A stretch of 9,588 nt of DNA from Erysipelothrix sp. UBA3377 (GTDB lineage: Bacteria > Bacillota_I > Bacilli_A > Erysipelotrichales > Erysipelotrichaceae), in NCBI GenBank assembly GCA_002359085.1, contig DEQB01000075.1, forward strand, positions 1 to 9,588. The letters are read 5' to 3'. The translations under genes were made by a program, and so were the position numbers. Positions 1-6,330 of the stretch are shown piece after piece (positions within the stretch are counted from its first letter, which is position 1; the number at the start of each line of letters is the position of its first letter). The notes under the pieces were generated by a model. The model saw nothing but the letters and a program-made list of their open reading frames with translations, did no database searches and had not been told where the DNA came from.

Positions 1-958
1 AGACCTGGGATATGATGTGATTGTGGTTGAAGAACAAAAGGCTTATGATCCTGATTTCTCAAACACAAAATCACCCAATCCCGAAGAGAAGGATGCCTAT
101 ATCCTGCCTCTTGAATACGCAAGGAAATATGACGCTGATTTAATTTTGGTTTGTGATCCCGATGCGGACAGAATGGGGATTGCGATTAAACATGAGGGGG
201 ACTTCCATTACTTAACAGGTAATGATGGGGGTGCTATCTTACAAGCTTATATTTATAGTACATTAGACCAACAGGGTACGATGCCACTTAATCCTGTCAT
301 GTTTAATACGGTGGTTACTTCTGATTTGGGCGAAAAAATAGCGCGTAGCTATGGTGTTGATGTGGAGAAAACATTGACGGGATTTAAGTATATTGGTGAG
401 AAAATTGAAGCACATAATCAAAAGAACGATAAACAGTTTGTGTTTGGTTATGAGGAAAGCTACGGTTATTTACTAAAAGACTTTGTGAGAGACAAGGATG
501 CACTTCAAGCATGTTTGATGGTATCTGAAGCTGCAAACTATTATCTAAATCGTAATCAGACGTTGATGGATGTCCTTTATGGGCTGTTTGAGACGCATGG
601 TGCGTATTATGACCACTTGGAATCATTGTCCTTACAGGGGCAACAGGGCCTTGAAAGAATTCAAAGAATCTTATCACATTTTAGAGATCATGAATTAAAG
701 AATATAGACACAATCAAAGTGCTTTATAAAGAAGATTACCTGTTTCAAAAAGATACACGGGGTAATGTGTTAGAATTTCCGAAATCTAATGTCTTGAAAT
801 ATTATTTAGAAGATGGATCATGGATTGCGTTAAGACCTTCAGGTACGGAGCCGAAGTGTAAAATTTATTACAACATTAAAGATGAAACGTTGGATAAAGC
901 GAAAGCAAAATTTAAAACGTTATCTAACACTTTAAATGCAATCATAGATACCATTTAA
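1..958 (+). CDS. pgcA: alpha-phosphoglucomutase / phosphomannomutase, C-terminal part (5' end outside window)
   Basis: Interconverts glucose 1-phosphate and glucose 6-phosphate in the cytoplasm, feeding UDP-glucose for wall and lipid glycans. The reading frame is open from base 2 with no start needed, so the gene begins upstream; the GTG at 17 is internal. About 318 codons are visible, roughly the C-terminal half of a protein that is about 570-580 residues in Bacillus. Seen directly: the metal-binding loop DPDADR (155-172), the sugar-recognition motif GYEESYGY (446-469) and the phosphate-binding loop RPSGTEPK (833-856). These are signatures of the alpha-D-phosphohexomutase superfamily, and the GYEESYGY form is typical of the PgcA/PGM2-like branch. 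The catalytic phosphoserine loop lies upstream of the window and cannot be checked. Glucose versus mannose specificity is inferred from this branch. The gene is closed by a terminator 12 bases after the stop. Confidence 0.93.
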   Translation, partial: DLGYDVIVVEEQKAYDPDFSNTKSPNPEEKDAYILPLEYARKYDADLILVCDPDADRMGIAIKHEGDFHYLTGNDGGAILQAYIYSTLDQQGTMPLNPVMFNTVVTSDLGEKIARSYGVDVEKTLTGFKYIGEKIEAHNQKNDKQFVFGYEESYGYLLKDFVRDKDALQACLMVSEAANYYLNRNQTLMDVLYGLFETHGAYYDHLESLSLQGQQGLERIQRILSHFRDHELKNIDTIKVLYKEDYLFQKDTRGNVLEFPKSNVLKYYLEDGSWIALRPSGTEPKCKIYYNIKDETLDKAKAKFKTLSNTLNAIIDTI

Positions 959-970
959 AGTTTGAAGAAA

Positions 971-1004
971 AGCACAGGTTTAAAGTTAAACTTGTGTTTT
1001 TTTT
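971..1004 (+). terminator. Rho-independent terminator of pgcA
   Basis: An 11-bp stem (971-981 with 988-998, including two G-U pairs) encloses a 6-base loop and runs into an eight-T tract (997-1004). It begins 12 bases after the pgcA stop and separates that gene from the next promoter. Confidence 0.9.
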
Positions 1005-1043
1005 ATTTGTGAAATATCAATTATATAAATTTAGTTAGAACAC

Positions 1044-1071
1044 TTGACATTCACACTATATTGTCTATAAT
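1044..1071 (+). promoter_or_regulatory. sigma-A promoter of the DUF1934-rpoE operon
   Basis: A perfect -35 TTGACA (1044-1049) is followed after 16 bases by a perfect -10 TATAAT (1066-1071). The expected start is near 1078, giving a leader of only about 20 bases before the proposed ATT start at 1099. It is the best promoter match in the window. Confidence 0.85.
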
Positions 1072-1083
1072 CAAGGGGAAATA

Positions 1084-1101
1084 AGGGAGTGATTTCACAT
1101 T
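1084..1101 (+). promoter_or_regulatory. ribosome binding site that sets the ATT start
   Basis: AGGGAG (1084-1089) matches the Shine-Dalgarno consensus and is 9 bases from ATT at 1099, a normal spacing. No conventional start codon lies within reach in this frame. The site is therefore the main evidence that initiation occurs at ATT rather than at GTG 1153. Confidence 0.65.
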
Positions 1102-1500
1102 AAAGTAAAAGTAGTTGCGACACAAAAATCCAATTCCGTTGACATCAGAGATGTGGATGGATTTGCGAGTATTACCAATCTGGGTACGATGCGCAGACTC
1201 GTTTACCAAGAAGGATGTGGGGCTTATACAACCATTGATTTTGATTCAGATACTGTATTGTTGAATCGAGAAAATGAGTGGGTTACACAAGCAATCTTTT
1301 CTACAATAGAGAAGTCAAACGCACAAATTATTTCAGAAGAAGGACGTATAAATTTTAATATTAATGTCAAAGAATTACAGGTTGATGATAATTCTCTTAA
1401 AGTAGTTTACGAACTTTTGGACGGAGAATCATACATCGATACACATACCTTTAACTGTGTGTGGACAGAGGAGGAAGAAGCATGGCTAGAAATTCATTAA
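1099..1500 (+). CDS. DUF1934 (YwiB-like) protein with probable ATT start codon
   Basis: A small cytoplasmic protein of the DUF1934/YwiB type, a family with a calycin-like beta-barrel and no assigned function. From the ATT at 1099 it has 133 residues, close to Bacillus YwiB (about 140), and starts IKVKVVATQKS, which fits the family's usual N-terminal strand. An in-frame stop (TGA, 1090-1092) lies just upstream, and no ATG, GTG or TTG occurs in frame until GTG at 1153, which would remove 18 residues including that first strand. A ribosome binding site (AGGGAG, 1084-1089) sits 9 bases before ATT but 63 bases before the GTG. The alternating hydrophobic and charged residues (for example INFNINVKEL) suggest beta strands. 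Its 3' end overlaps rpoE by 19 bases, so the two are probably translationally linked. Family assignment is from sequence pattern and gene context. Confidence 0.75.
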   Translation: MKVKVVATQKSNSVDIRDVDGFASITNLGTMRRLVYQEGCGAYTTIDFDSDTVLLNRENEWVTQAIFSTIEKSNAQIISEEGRINFNINVKELQVDDNSLKVVYELLDGESYIDTHTFNCVWTEEEEAWLEIH

Positions 1501-1808
1501 CAAATGTTGCGTATGGTAATTTAGAAACCAAAACAGTTGCGGTTGCATTTAACGAATTATGGAAAGAAGTTTGCGCAGAGATTGGCTATACAGATGATAT
1601 GGCGAAACGCAAGATCGCTTCATTCTATAATGCGTTGATGTTAGACTCACGTTTTATTTCTTTAGAAAAGAATCATTGGGATCTTCGTGAACGTTATTCA
1701 GAAGATACATTAAAAATCGATCCTGAATTAACAGTTGATTATGATGATTACGATGAAGTCTATGAAGACGAAGAATATTTTGATGACGCTCAAGAAGTCG
1801 TTGAATAA
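1482..1808 (+). CDS. rpoE: DNA-directed RNA polymerase delta subunit, short form
   Basis: Delta associates with Bacillota RNA polymerase and promotes transcript release, recycling and sensitivity to initiating NTP levels. The ATG at 1482 is chosen because AGAGGAGG (1467-1474) lies 7 bases upstream; the GTG at 1461 precedes this site. The product has 108 residues. Residues about 1-70 match the N-terminal HARE-HTH fold of delta, with the recognisable stretch KRKIASFYNALMLDSRF followed by W-x-LRERY. The last 29 residues form an acidic tail with 15 Asp/Glu. Bacillus delta has about 173 residues with a much longer acidic tail preceded by a lysine-rich tract; here the tail is short and that tract is absent. 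The gene overlaps the DUF1934 gene by 19 bases and is followed by the pyrG leader. Domain and context make the assignment secure. Confidence 0.9.
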   Translation: MARNSLTNVAYGNLETKTVAVAFNELWKEVCAEIGYTDDMAKRKIASFYNALMLDSRFISLEKNHWDLRERYSEDTLKIDPELTVDYDDYDEVYEDEEYFDDAQEVVE

Positions 1809-1836
1809 AATTCCTTTTTTTGATAGTATTATAAAG
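1801..1836 (+). promoter_or_regulatory. pyrG promoter with GGGC transcription start
   Basis: A -35-like TTGAAT (1801-1806) overlaps the rpoE stop. After 17 bases comes TAGTAT (1824-1829), and 6 bases further the run GGGC (1836-1839), the expected start. TATTAT at 1827-1832 is an overlapping alternative -10. A transcript beginning pppGGGC is the hallmark of CTP-sensitive pyrG promoters in Bacillus. The start site is predicted, not mapped. Confidence 0.65.
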
Positions 1837-1873
1837 GGCACAATGCTCCCATGATGGGGGCATTTATTTTTTT
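1836..1873 (+). promoter_or_regulatory. pyrG leader: candidate CTP-sensing attenuator (reiterative G addition)
   Basis: The leader starts GGGC (1836-1839). Seven bases after the Gs, CUCCC (1846-1850) forms part of the 5' arm of a terminator hairpin. In Bacillus pyrG, low CTP stalls polymerase before the C at +4, extra Gs are added by slippage, and the poly-G pairs with a GCUCCC-containing arm to block termination. Here GCUCCC is present at 1845-1850, so the added Gs could pair with CUCCC. The G tract, C at +4, pyrimidine arm and terminator are seen; the mechanism is inferred from the Bacillus system. Confidence 0.7.
1842..1873 (+). terminator. terminator hairpin of rpoE / pyrG attenuator
   Basis: A 10-bp stem (1842-1851 with 1855-1864, one G-U pair) with loop TGA is followed by a T-rich tract interrupted by one A (1863-1873). 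It ends the DUF1934-rpoE transcript and lies inside the pyrG leader, 14 bases before the pyrG start, so it can also attenuate pyrG. Confidence 0.85.
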
Positions 1874-1887
1874 GAGAGGAGAATAAC

Positions 1888-3504
1888 ATGGCTAAGTATA
1901 TATTTGTAACTGGTGGGGTCGTTTCTGGAATCGGAAAAGGATTGATTGCCGCATCACTGGGTAGATTATTGAAAAATAGAGGCTTTAGTGTCTTTATGCA
2001 AAAATTTGACCCATATATTAACGTTGACCCCGGTACCATGTCTCCTTACCAACACGGAGAAGTTTTTGTAACCAAGGATGGTGCAGAAACAGATTTGGAT
2101 TTGGGACATTATGAGCGTTTTATTGATGAAGAATTAACCCGCAACGCAAGTATCACTTCAGGGCGTGTTTACTCTACAGTTATTGAAAACGAAAGACAAG
2201 GTTTATATGAAGGCGCAACGGTTCAAGTTATTCCACATATTACCGATGAAGTAAAAAACAAAATCTATGCAGCAGCCAAAGATTCGGGTGCAGATATTGT
2301 GATTACTGAGATTGGTGGTACGGTTGGGGATATTGAATCCTTACCTTTCTTAGAAGCGGTACGACAAGTGCATTCTGAATTGGATCGTAATGATGTTTTA
2401 TTCATCCATGCGACTTTAATACCGAAAGTACCTGCAAGTAATGAACTCAAAACCAAACCAACGCAACATAGTTTTAAAGAACTCATGTCTTTGGGTATTA
2501 AAACCAATATAATCGTAACGCGTTGTGAAGAAGCATTGACGGATGAAATGAAACAGAAAATCGCATTGTTCTGTGATGTCAGTATGGATGCGATTGTTGA
2601 ATCCAGAAATGCGGATAATTTATATGAACTACCCCTTAAGTTCCAAGAACAAGGGTTAGACAGCTATGTCTTGCATAAATTGGGATATGAAAACATTCCT
2701 GAGGCAGATATGAGCGAGTGGAAAGCAATGTTGGAACGTTCCAGTAATCTAAAACACCGTATTAAAGTTGGGTTGGTCGGTAAGTATGTTCAATTGAGAG
2801 ATGCATATTTATCAGGTTCTGAAGCCATTCAACATGCTTCTCATGAAAATTCAATTGATACAGAAGTTGTATGGATTAACTCAGAAGATATCAATGAGGA
2901 GAACGTAACACAAATCTTAGCGGGGTTGGATGGTATTATCGTTCCCAGTGGATTTGGGGCAAGGGGCTCTGAGGGTATGATCCTCAGTGCACAATATGCG
3001 CGTGAAAATAACGTACCTTATTTTGGAATCGGAATGGGTATGCAAGCAGCCATCGTTGATTTCGCAAGAAATGTCTGTGGATTGGAAAATGCAAACTCCA
3101 TTGAGTTTGATCCAAAAACACCGTATCCAGTTGTGAATCTAATTGATACTGAATTAATTCAAAAAGCACTGGGCGGAACCTTGAGATTGGGTAACTTCCC
3201 AATTCAACTCACAAAAGAAAGCATCGCACACACGCTGTATGAAGCAGACTCGGTGCTCGAAAGACACAGACACCGCTATGAATTCAACAATGTTTATCGC
3301 GACCAATTTATTAAAAATGGGTTTGTGATCAGTGGTCAAAGTCCAAATGGTCAGACGGTGGAAATCATCGAATATAAGGATCATCCATTCTTTGTGGGTA
3401 CGCAATATCAACCTGAGTTTAAGTCAAGACCCAACAGACCACACCCACTATTTAAAGGGTTTATCAAAGCGGCTTGGAATTTATCAGAAAAAAGAGTAAA
3501 ATAA
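1888..3504 (+). CDS. pyrG: CTP synthase with degenerate glutaminase active site
   Basis: Makes CTP from UTP and ATP. The 538-residue length is normal, and the ATG at 1888 has AGAGGAGA (1875-1882) upstream. The N-terminal amidoligase domain (about 1-270) keeps its key elements: the P-loop GGVVSGIGKG (residues 9-18), KFDPYINVDPGTM (from 39), TDLDLGHYERF, EIGGTVGDIES (Glu141) and KTKPTQHS. The C-terminal class I glutamine-amidotransferase domain (about 290-535) is complete in length and keeps RHRHRYE, but its active site is altered. The usual GICLGMQ is GIGMGMQ, so the nucleophilic Cys is Gly382. The usual FHPEF is YQPEF, so the catalytic His is Gln508, while Glu510 remains. The usual PGGFG is PSGFG (Ser354). 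Glutamine hydrolysis is therefore predicted to be lost, leaving ammonia-dependent synthesis. The upstream leader is probably CTP-sensing; fba follows after 31 bases. Confidence 0.97.
   Translation: MAKYIFVTGGVVSGIGKGLIAASLGRLLKNRGFSVFMQKFDPYINVDPGTMSPYQHGEVFVTKDGAETDLDLGHYERFIDEELTRNASITSGRVYSTVIENERQGLYEGATVQVIPHITDEVKNKIYAAAKDSGADIVITEIGGTVGDIESLPFLEAVRQVHSELDRNDVLFIHATLIPKVPASNELKTKPTQHSFKELMSLGIKTNIIVTRCEEALTDEMKQKIALFCDVSMDAIVESRNADNLYELPLKFQEQGLDSYVLHKLGYENIPEADMSEWKAMLERSSNLKHRIKVGLVGKYVQLRDAYLSGSEAIQHASHENSIDTEVVWINSEDINEENVTQILAGLDGIIVPSGFGARGSEGMILSAQYARENNVPYFGIGMGMQAAIVDFARNVCGLENANSIEFDPKTPYPVVNLIDTELIQKALGGTLRLGNFPIQLTKESIAHTLYEADSVLERHRHRYEFNNVYRDQFIKNGFVISGQSPNGQTVEIIEYKDHPFFVGTQYQPEFKSRPNRPHPLFKGFIKAAWNLSEKRVK
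3474..3502 (+). promoter_or_regulatory. possible fba promoter inside the 3' end of pyrG
   Basis: TTGGAA (3474-3479), 17 bases, then TAAAAT (3497-3502) gives a plausible sigma-A promoter overlapping the last pyrG codons, with a start near 3509. It would let the glycolytic gene be expressed independently of the CTP-controlled pyrG transcript. The match is moderate and AT-rich DNA gives such matches by chance. Confidence 0.4.
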
Positions 3505-3535
3505 GAGAGTAGAAACAATAAGGAGGAATTATTCT

Positions 3536-4402
3536 ATGGCATTAGTATCAGCAAAAGGCATTTTAGAGAAAGCACGCGCTGAAGGATACGCAGTTGGAGC
3601 ATTCAACATTAACAACCTTGAATGGACTCAAGCGATCCTTGAAACTGCAGAAGAAATGAAAGCACCAGTTTTATTGGGTGTTTCAGAAGGAGCAGTTAAA
3701 TATATGGGTGGGTTTAAAACAGTATCTGCAATTGTTGCAGCATTGGTTGAAGACCTAAACATTACAGTTGATGTGGCATTACACTTAGACCACGGTAGTT
3801 ATGATGGATCACTCAAAGCAATTGATGCAGGATTTACATCAGTTATGTTTGACGGATCACACTATGACTTCGAAGAAAACTTGGAAAAAACCAAAGAAGT
3901 AGTTGCTTACGCACACGCTCGTGGTATTTCAGTTGAAGCAGAAGTGGGTTCAATTGGTGGAGAAGAAGATGGTATCATTGGTACCGGTGAACTTGCAGAT
4001 CCAGCAGAATGTAAAACATTAGCAGATACAGGAATTGACTTCTTGGCTGCAGGAATCGGTAACATCCATGGTAAATATCCTGAAAACTGGAAAGGTCTAG
4101 ACTTTGGCGTATTGGGAGCAATCCAAGATGCAACAGGACAAATTCCATTGGTATTGCATGGTGGTTCAGGAATTCCTGAAGACCAAATCAAACGTGCAGT
4201 TTCATTGGGTGTAGCAAAAATTAACGTTAACACAGAACTTCAACTCGTATTTGCTGAAGCAACACGTAAATATATTGAAGCAGGTAAAGACTTAGAAGGA
4301 AAAGGATTCGATCCTCGTAAACTTCTAGGACCTGGAAAACAAGCAATTAAAGATGGCGTTAAAGAAAAGATTGAACTTTTCGGAAGTGCTAACAAAGCTT
4401 AA
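3536..4402 (+). CDS. fba: fructose-1,6-bisphosphate aldolase, class II
   Basis: Cleaves fructose 1,6-bisphosphate to dihydroxyacetone phosphate and glyceraldehyde 3-phosphate in glycolysis, and runs in reverse in gluconeogenesis, using a divalent metal (zinc in this class). The 288-residue length is typical of the Bacillus FbaA type. Visible active-site elements are the catalytic Asp and first metal His in LHLDHGS (Asp85, His86), VEAEVG (Glu134), the second metal His in GNIHGKYPENW (His178), the third in LHGGSGI (His208), and INVNTELQ as part of the phosphate-binding region. An excellent ribosome binding site AAGGAGG (3520-3526) lies 9 bases before the ATG. It is 31 bases from pyrG with no terminator between, so at least some co-transcription is likely, and it ends in its own terminator. 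Proximity to rpoE and pyrG matches the Bacillus order. Nothing in the protein looks unusual. Confidence 0.97.
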   Translation: MALVSAKGILEKARAEGYAVGAFNINNLEWTQAILETAEEMKAPVLLGVSEGAVKYMGGFKTVSAIVAALVEDLNITVDVALHLDHGSYDGSLKAIDAGFTSVMFDGSHYDFEENLEKTKEVVAYAHARGISVEAEVGSIGGEEDGIIGTGELADPAECKTLADTGIDFLAAGIGNIHGKYPENWKGLDFGVLGAIQDATGQIPLVLHGGSGIPEDQIKRAVSLGVAKINVNTELQLVFAEATRKYIEAGKDLEGKGFDPRKLLGPGKQAIKDGVKEKIELFGSANKA

Positions 4403-4408
4403 TTATTG

Positions 4409-4432
4409 AAAAGGCAGCAATGCCTTTTTTTT
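4409..4432 (+). terminator. Rho-independent terminator of fba
   Basis: An 8-bp stem AAAAGGCA (4409-4416) pairs with TGCCTTTT (4421-4428) around a GCAA loop and continues into T residues to 4432. It starts 7 bases after the fba stop. Confidence 0.9.
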
Positions 4433-4561
4433 ATGTCTATATTTCATAAATAGATAGCGTTTATGGTAATACTTTCGTAAATTGTGAATATAAATAAGAA
4501 TTACATGCTAAATAGAATACACAAATCAAGTAGTCTTATGGATCAAGATACAATGGGCAGG

Positions 4562-4567
4562 TATAAT
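4562..4567 (+). promoter_or_regulatory. weak -10-like element before the lipoprotein gene
   Basis: TATAAT at 4562-4567 is a perfect -10 hexamer, but no convincing -35 is present at 16-18 bases; the nearest, TTATGG (4536-4541), is 20 bases away. If used, it would start transcripts near 4574 and favour translation from ATG 4592. Confidence 0.25.
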
Positions 4568-5461
4568 ATGGATCATAAAACAAAAGAAGTAATGGAAATA
4601 GTTAAAGGAAAACTGGGTTATTTTAAGAAACTTATCACAGTTGTTTTAATCGTTTTATTACTCATAGGGTGTACAAGTGATGGCTTGGATGATACACCAA
4701 AAGATGACAACGAAAGTAATGTTGTTACAGAAAAAGAAGCATCAGAATACGTTTATGTTCATCAACAAGATGAATATGATTTGAAATCATTAATGAATGA
4801 GAGTGGATTATCTTCTGAATTCGAGATGAGTTTTAAATTTGAATCGGAGTTTGATCTTCCTAAGATTCAAAAAGATCGCATGTTTGAGAATGAGGAAATC
4901 TATATTGATTTAGATTCAGAAGATGCGGATAAGATTCAAAACATGTTAAAGGATTCCTACACAGAAAATGCAGCGCTACGTGCTTTAGAGAGTAAAAAAA
5001 TACTTGAAAAAGCTTCAGCATTCCAATGGTATGCACAACATCTGTATGAGACATATCAAACAGACGATACCGTATCATTTACTGTGTATCACTCAAGAAC
5101 AGGATACCCAGGTGAGAGCAGTTATGGTTTAGAAAGCTTTACGTTCAATAAGTCTGATGGATGATGTAGCATTATTAGAGATGCTGGGTACAAACTTAAG
5201 TGATATCAAAGAACATATTAACTTGGATTTTGTAGAAAACACAATTGAGTTTTATGGTCAGGAAACAACAAGAAACTTGGTAGAATCATGGATGAGATCG
5301 ATGATTTAGAAGATGGAAAAATCTATTTTAGAATTAAACAAACACAAAACATAAGTGTAAGTGATAAATATCTTTACATTGTTTTGGAAATGTATTTGGG
5401 TATTAGCGGAACCTTTGATGCGCCCATTATTTATAGTATTGATTTGACTAAACTAAAGTAA
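4568..5461 (+). pseudogene. lipoprotein gene broken by two frameshifts (or sequence errors)
   Basis: I do not recognise the family. The first frame is open from GTG 4484 to TGA 5162-5164. It encodes a signal peptide FKKLITVVLIVLLLIGC with a lipobox LIGC (Cys codon 4670-4672), then an acidic, secreted-looking domain. The likely start is ATG 4568 or ATG 4592, which place the lipobox Cys at residue 35 or 27. After about 5150 the coding signal continues in another frame: SLMDDVALLEMLGTNLSDIKE and onward, closed by TAG 5307-5309. From about 5280 it returns to the first frame (MDEIDDLEDGKIYF and onward) to TAA 5459-5461. A net +1 near 5145-5160 and a net -1 near 5275-5288 would explain this, and repairing both gives one protein of about 300 residues. 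It is flanked by the fba terminator and by its own terminator at 5481. The frameshifts may be real decay or assembly errors. Confidence 0.6.
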
Positions 5462-5480
5462 ATCGTTATTAGAAAGTAGT

Positions 5481-5508
5481 AAGGAGATTGCATACGATCT
5501 CCTTTTTT
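5481..5508 (+). terminator. Rho-independent terminator after the lipoprotein pseudogene
   Basis: A perfect 8-bp stem AAGGAGAT (5481-5488) pairs with ATCTCCTT (5497-5504) around an 8-base loop, followed by T residues to 5508. It lies 19 bases after the final stop at 5461, supporting the view that the gene once extended to that stop rather than to 5164. Confidence 0.88.
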
Positions 5509-5540
5509 ATTTTCTAAATCCATCGCAATATATTTTGGAC

Positions 5541-5569
5541 TTCCCAAAGTCATTTAATTTGGCTATAAT
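5541..5569 (+). promoter_or_regulatory. promoter of the FNT transporter gene
   Basis: A perfect -10 TATAAT (5564-5569) is preceded after 17 bases by a weak -35 TTCCCA (5541-5546). The start is expected near 5576, about 32 bases before the ATG. Confidence 0.6.
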
Positions 5570-5607
5570 GAGCGGGGTTGAATATGTAGAAAATGGAGAG
5601 ATAGAAT

Positions 5608-6330
5608 ATGAATGAGATTATATTAAAGGGTATTGAGAAGGTAAATCGTCCTTTCAAACATAAACTATGGATGAGTTTTATGGCAGGATCGATGATTGCG
5701 TTGGCTTATATGCCGATGATTAAACTGACAGCGATGTATGGCAGTCAAATTGGGTTATTGATGGGTTCTTTCTTATTTCCAGTGGGACTTTTTTTAATTC
5801 TTTATATGGGTGGTGAATTGGTAACTGGAAATATGACCATTGTGGGAATTGCATTTTTAAAGGGTGAAGTCTCTTTGAAAAAAATGTTGATCAATTGGAT
5901 TGAGATTTTTATTGGGAATGCTTTGGGTGCTGTTTTTGTGATGTTGGTATTGGGTTTGGGTGCAGGTGCACTTCAAGAATATGTTCCACTGATTGAAACC
6001 ATGGCTCAAAGTAAAGTCACAATCAGTCCATTAGCAGCAGTTTTATCTGGAATTGGTTGTAACTGGTTTGTGGGTTTGGCTGTGTTGTTTTATTACGAGT
6101 ATAAGCAAGGATTGATTCAATTTGTGGGTATTTACTTACCTGTTGCCATTTTTGTTTTAATCGGATTTCAACACTGTATGGCGAATGTGGCTTTATTTGT
6201 CATTCCTTTATTTCTAAAGACATTGGCATTGGAAACTGCGTTGATCAATATTGCTTTTGTGGCCTTGGGTAATATTGTGGGTGGTTTGTTTTTTGTGGGA
6301 TATTTCAAAACCACGACTTCACAAGTTTAA
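5608..6330 (+). CDS. formate/nitrite transporter (FNT) family channel
   Basis: A pentameric inner-membrane channel for small monovalent anions such as formate or nitrite. The 240 residues are mostly hydrophobic with about six membrane segments, as in FocA and NirC. Family motifs are visible: GGELVTGNM (residues 68-76, the broken-helix loop after TM2), NWIEIFIGNALG (96-107), GCNWFVGLA (150-158), GFQHCMANV (186-194) and ALGNIVGG (219-226). His189 matches the central pore His; the preceding residue is Gln188, where many FocA proteins have Glu. GGAGAG (5595-5600) sits 7 bases before the ATG. Formate is the most likely substrate because pflB, which makes formate, lies two genes downstream. No terminator separates it from murA, which starts 58 bases later. 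Nitrite or another weak acid cannot be excluded, so no symbol is given. Confidence 0.92.
   Translation: MNEIILKGIEKVNRPFKHKLWMSFMAGSMIALAYMPMIKLTAMYGSQIGLLMGSFLFPVGLFLILYMGGELVTGNMTIVGIAFLKGEVSLKKMLINWIEIFIGNALGAVFVMLVLGLGAGALQEYVPLIETMAQSKVTISPLAAVLSGIGCNWFVGLAVLFYYEYKQGLIQFVGIYLPVAIFVLIGFQHCMANVALFVIPLFLKTLALETALINIAFVALGNIVGGLFFVGYFKTTTSQV

Noticed and set aside
1461..1481. GTG 1461 as start of rpoE
   Set aside because: It lies upstream of the strong ribosome binding site AGAGGAGG, which is correctly spaced for ATG 1482.
1153..1500. DUF1934 gene starting at GTG 1153
   Set aside because: No ribosome binding site is close to it and it would remove the 18-residue N-terminal strand; the Shine-Dalgarno sequence and homolog-like length point to ATT 1099.
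1728..2039. Reverse-strand reading frame across the pyrG leader and start
   Set aside because: It is a shadow of rpoE and pyrG with no ribosome binding site or family signature. The other reverse frames (for example 384-677, 3154-3411, 3907-4233) were rejected for the same reason.
4403..4567. Possible riboswitch or small RNA between fba and the lipoprotein gene
   Set aside because: Apart from the fba terminator, no conserved structure, second terminator or riboswitch-like motif could be seen.
5145..5165. Programmed ribosomal frameshift in the lipoprotein gene
   Set aside because: No slippery heptamer with a downstream hairpin is visible, and a second opposite shift would also be needed; decay or sequence error is simpler.
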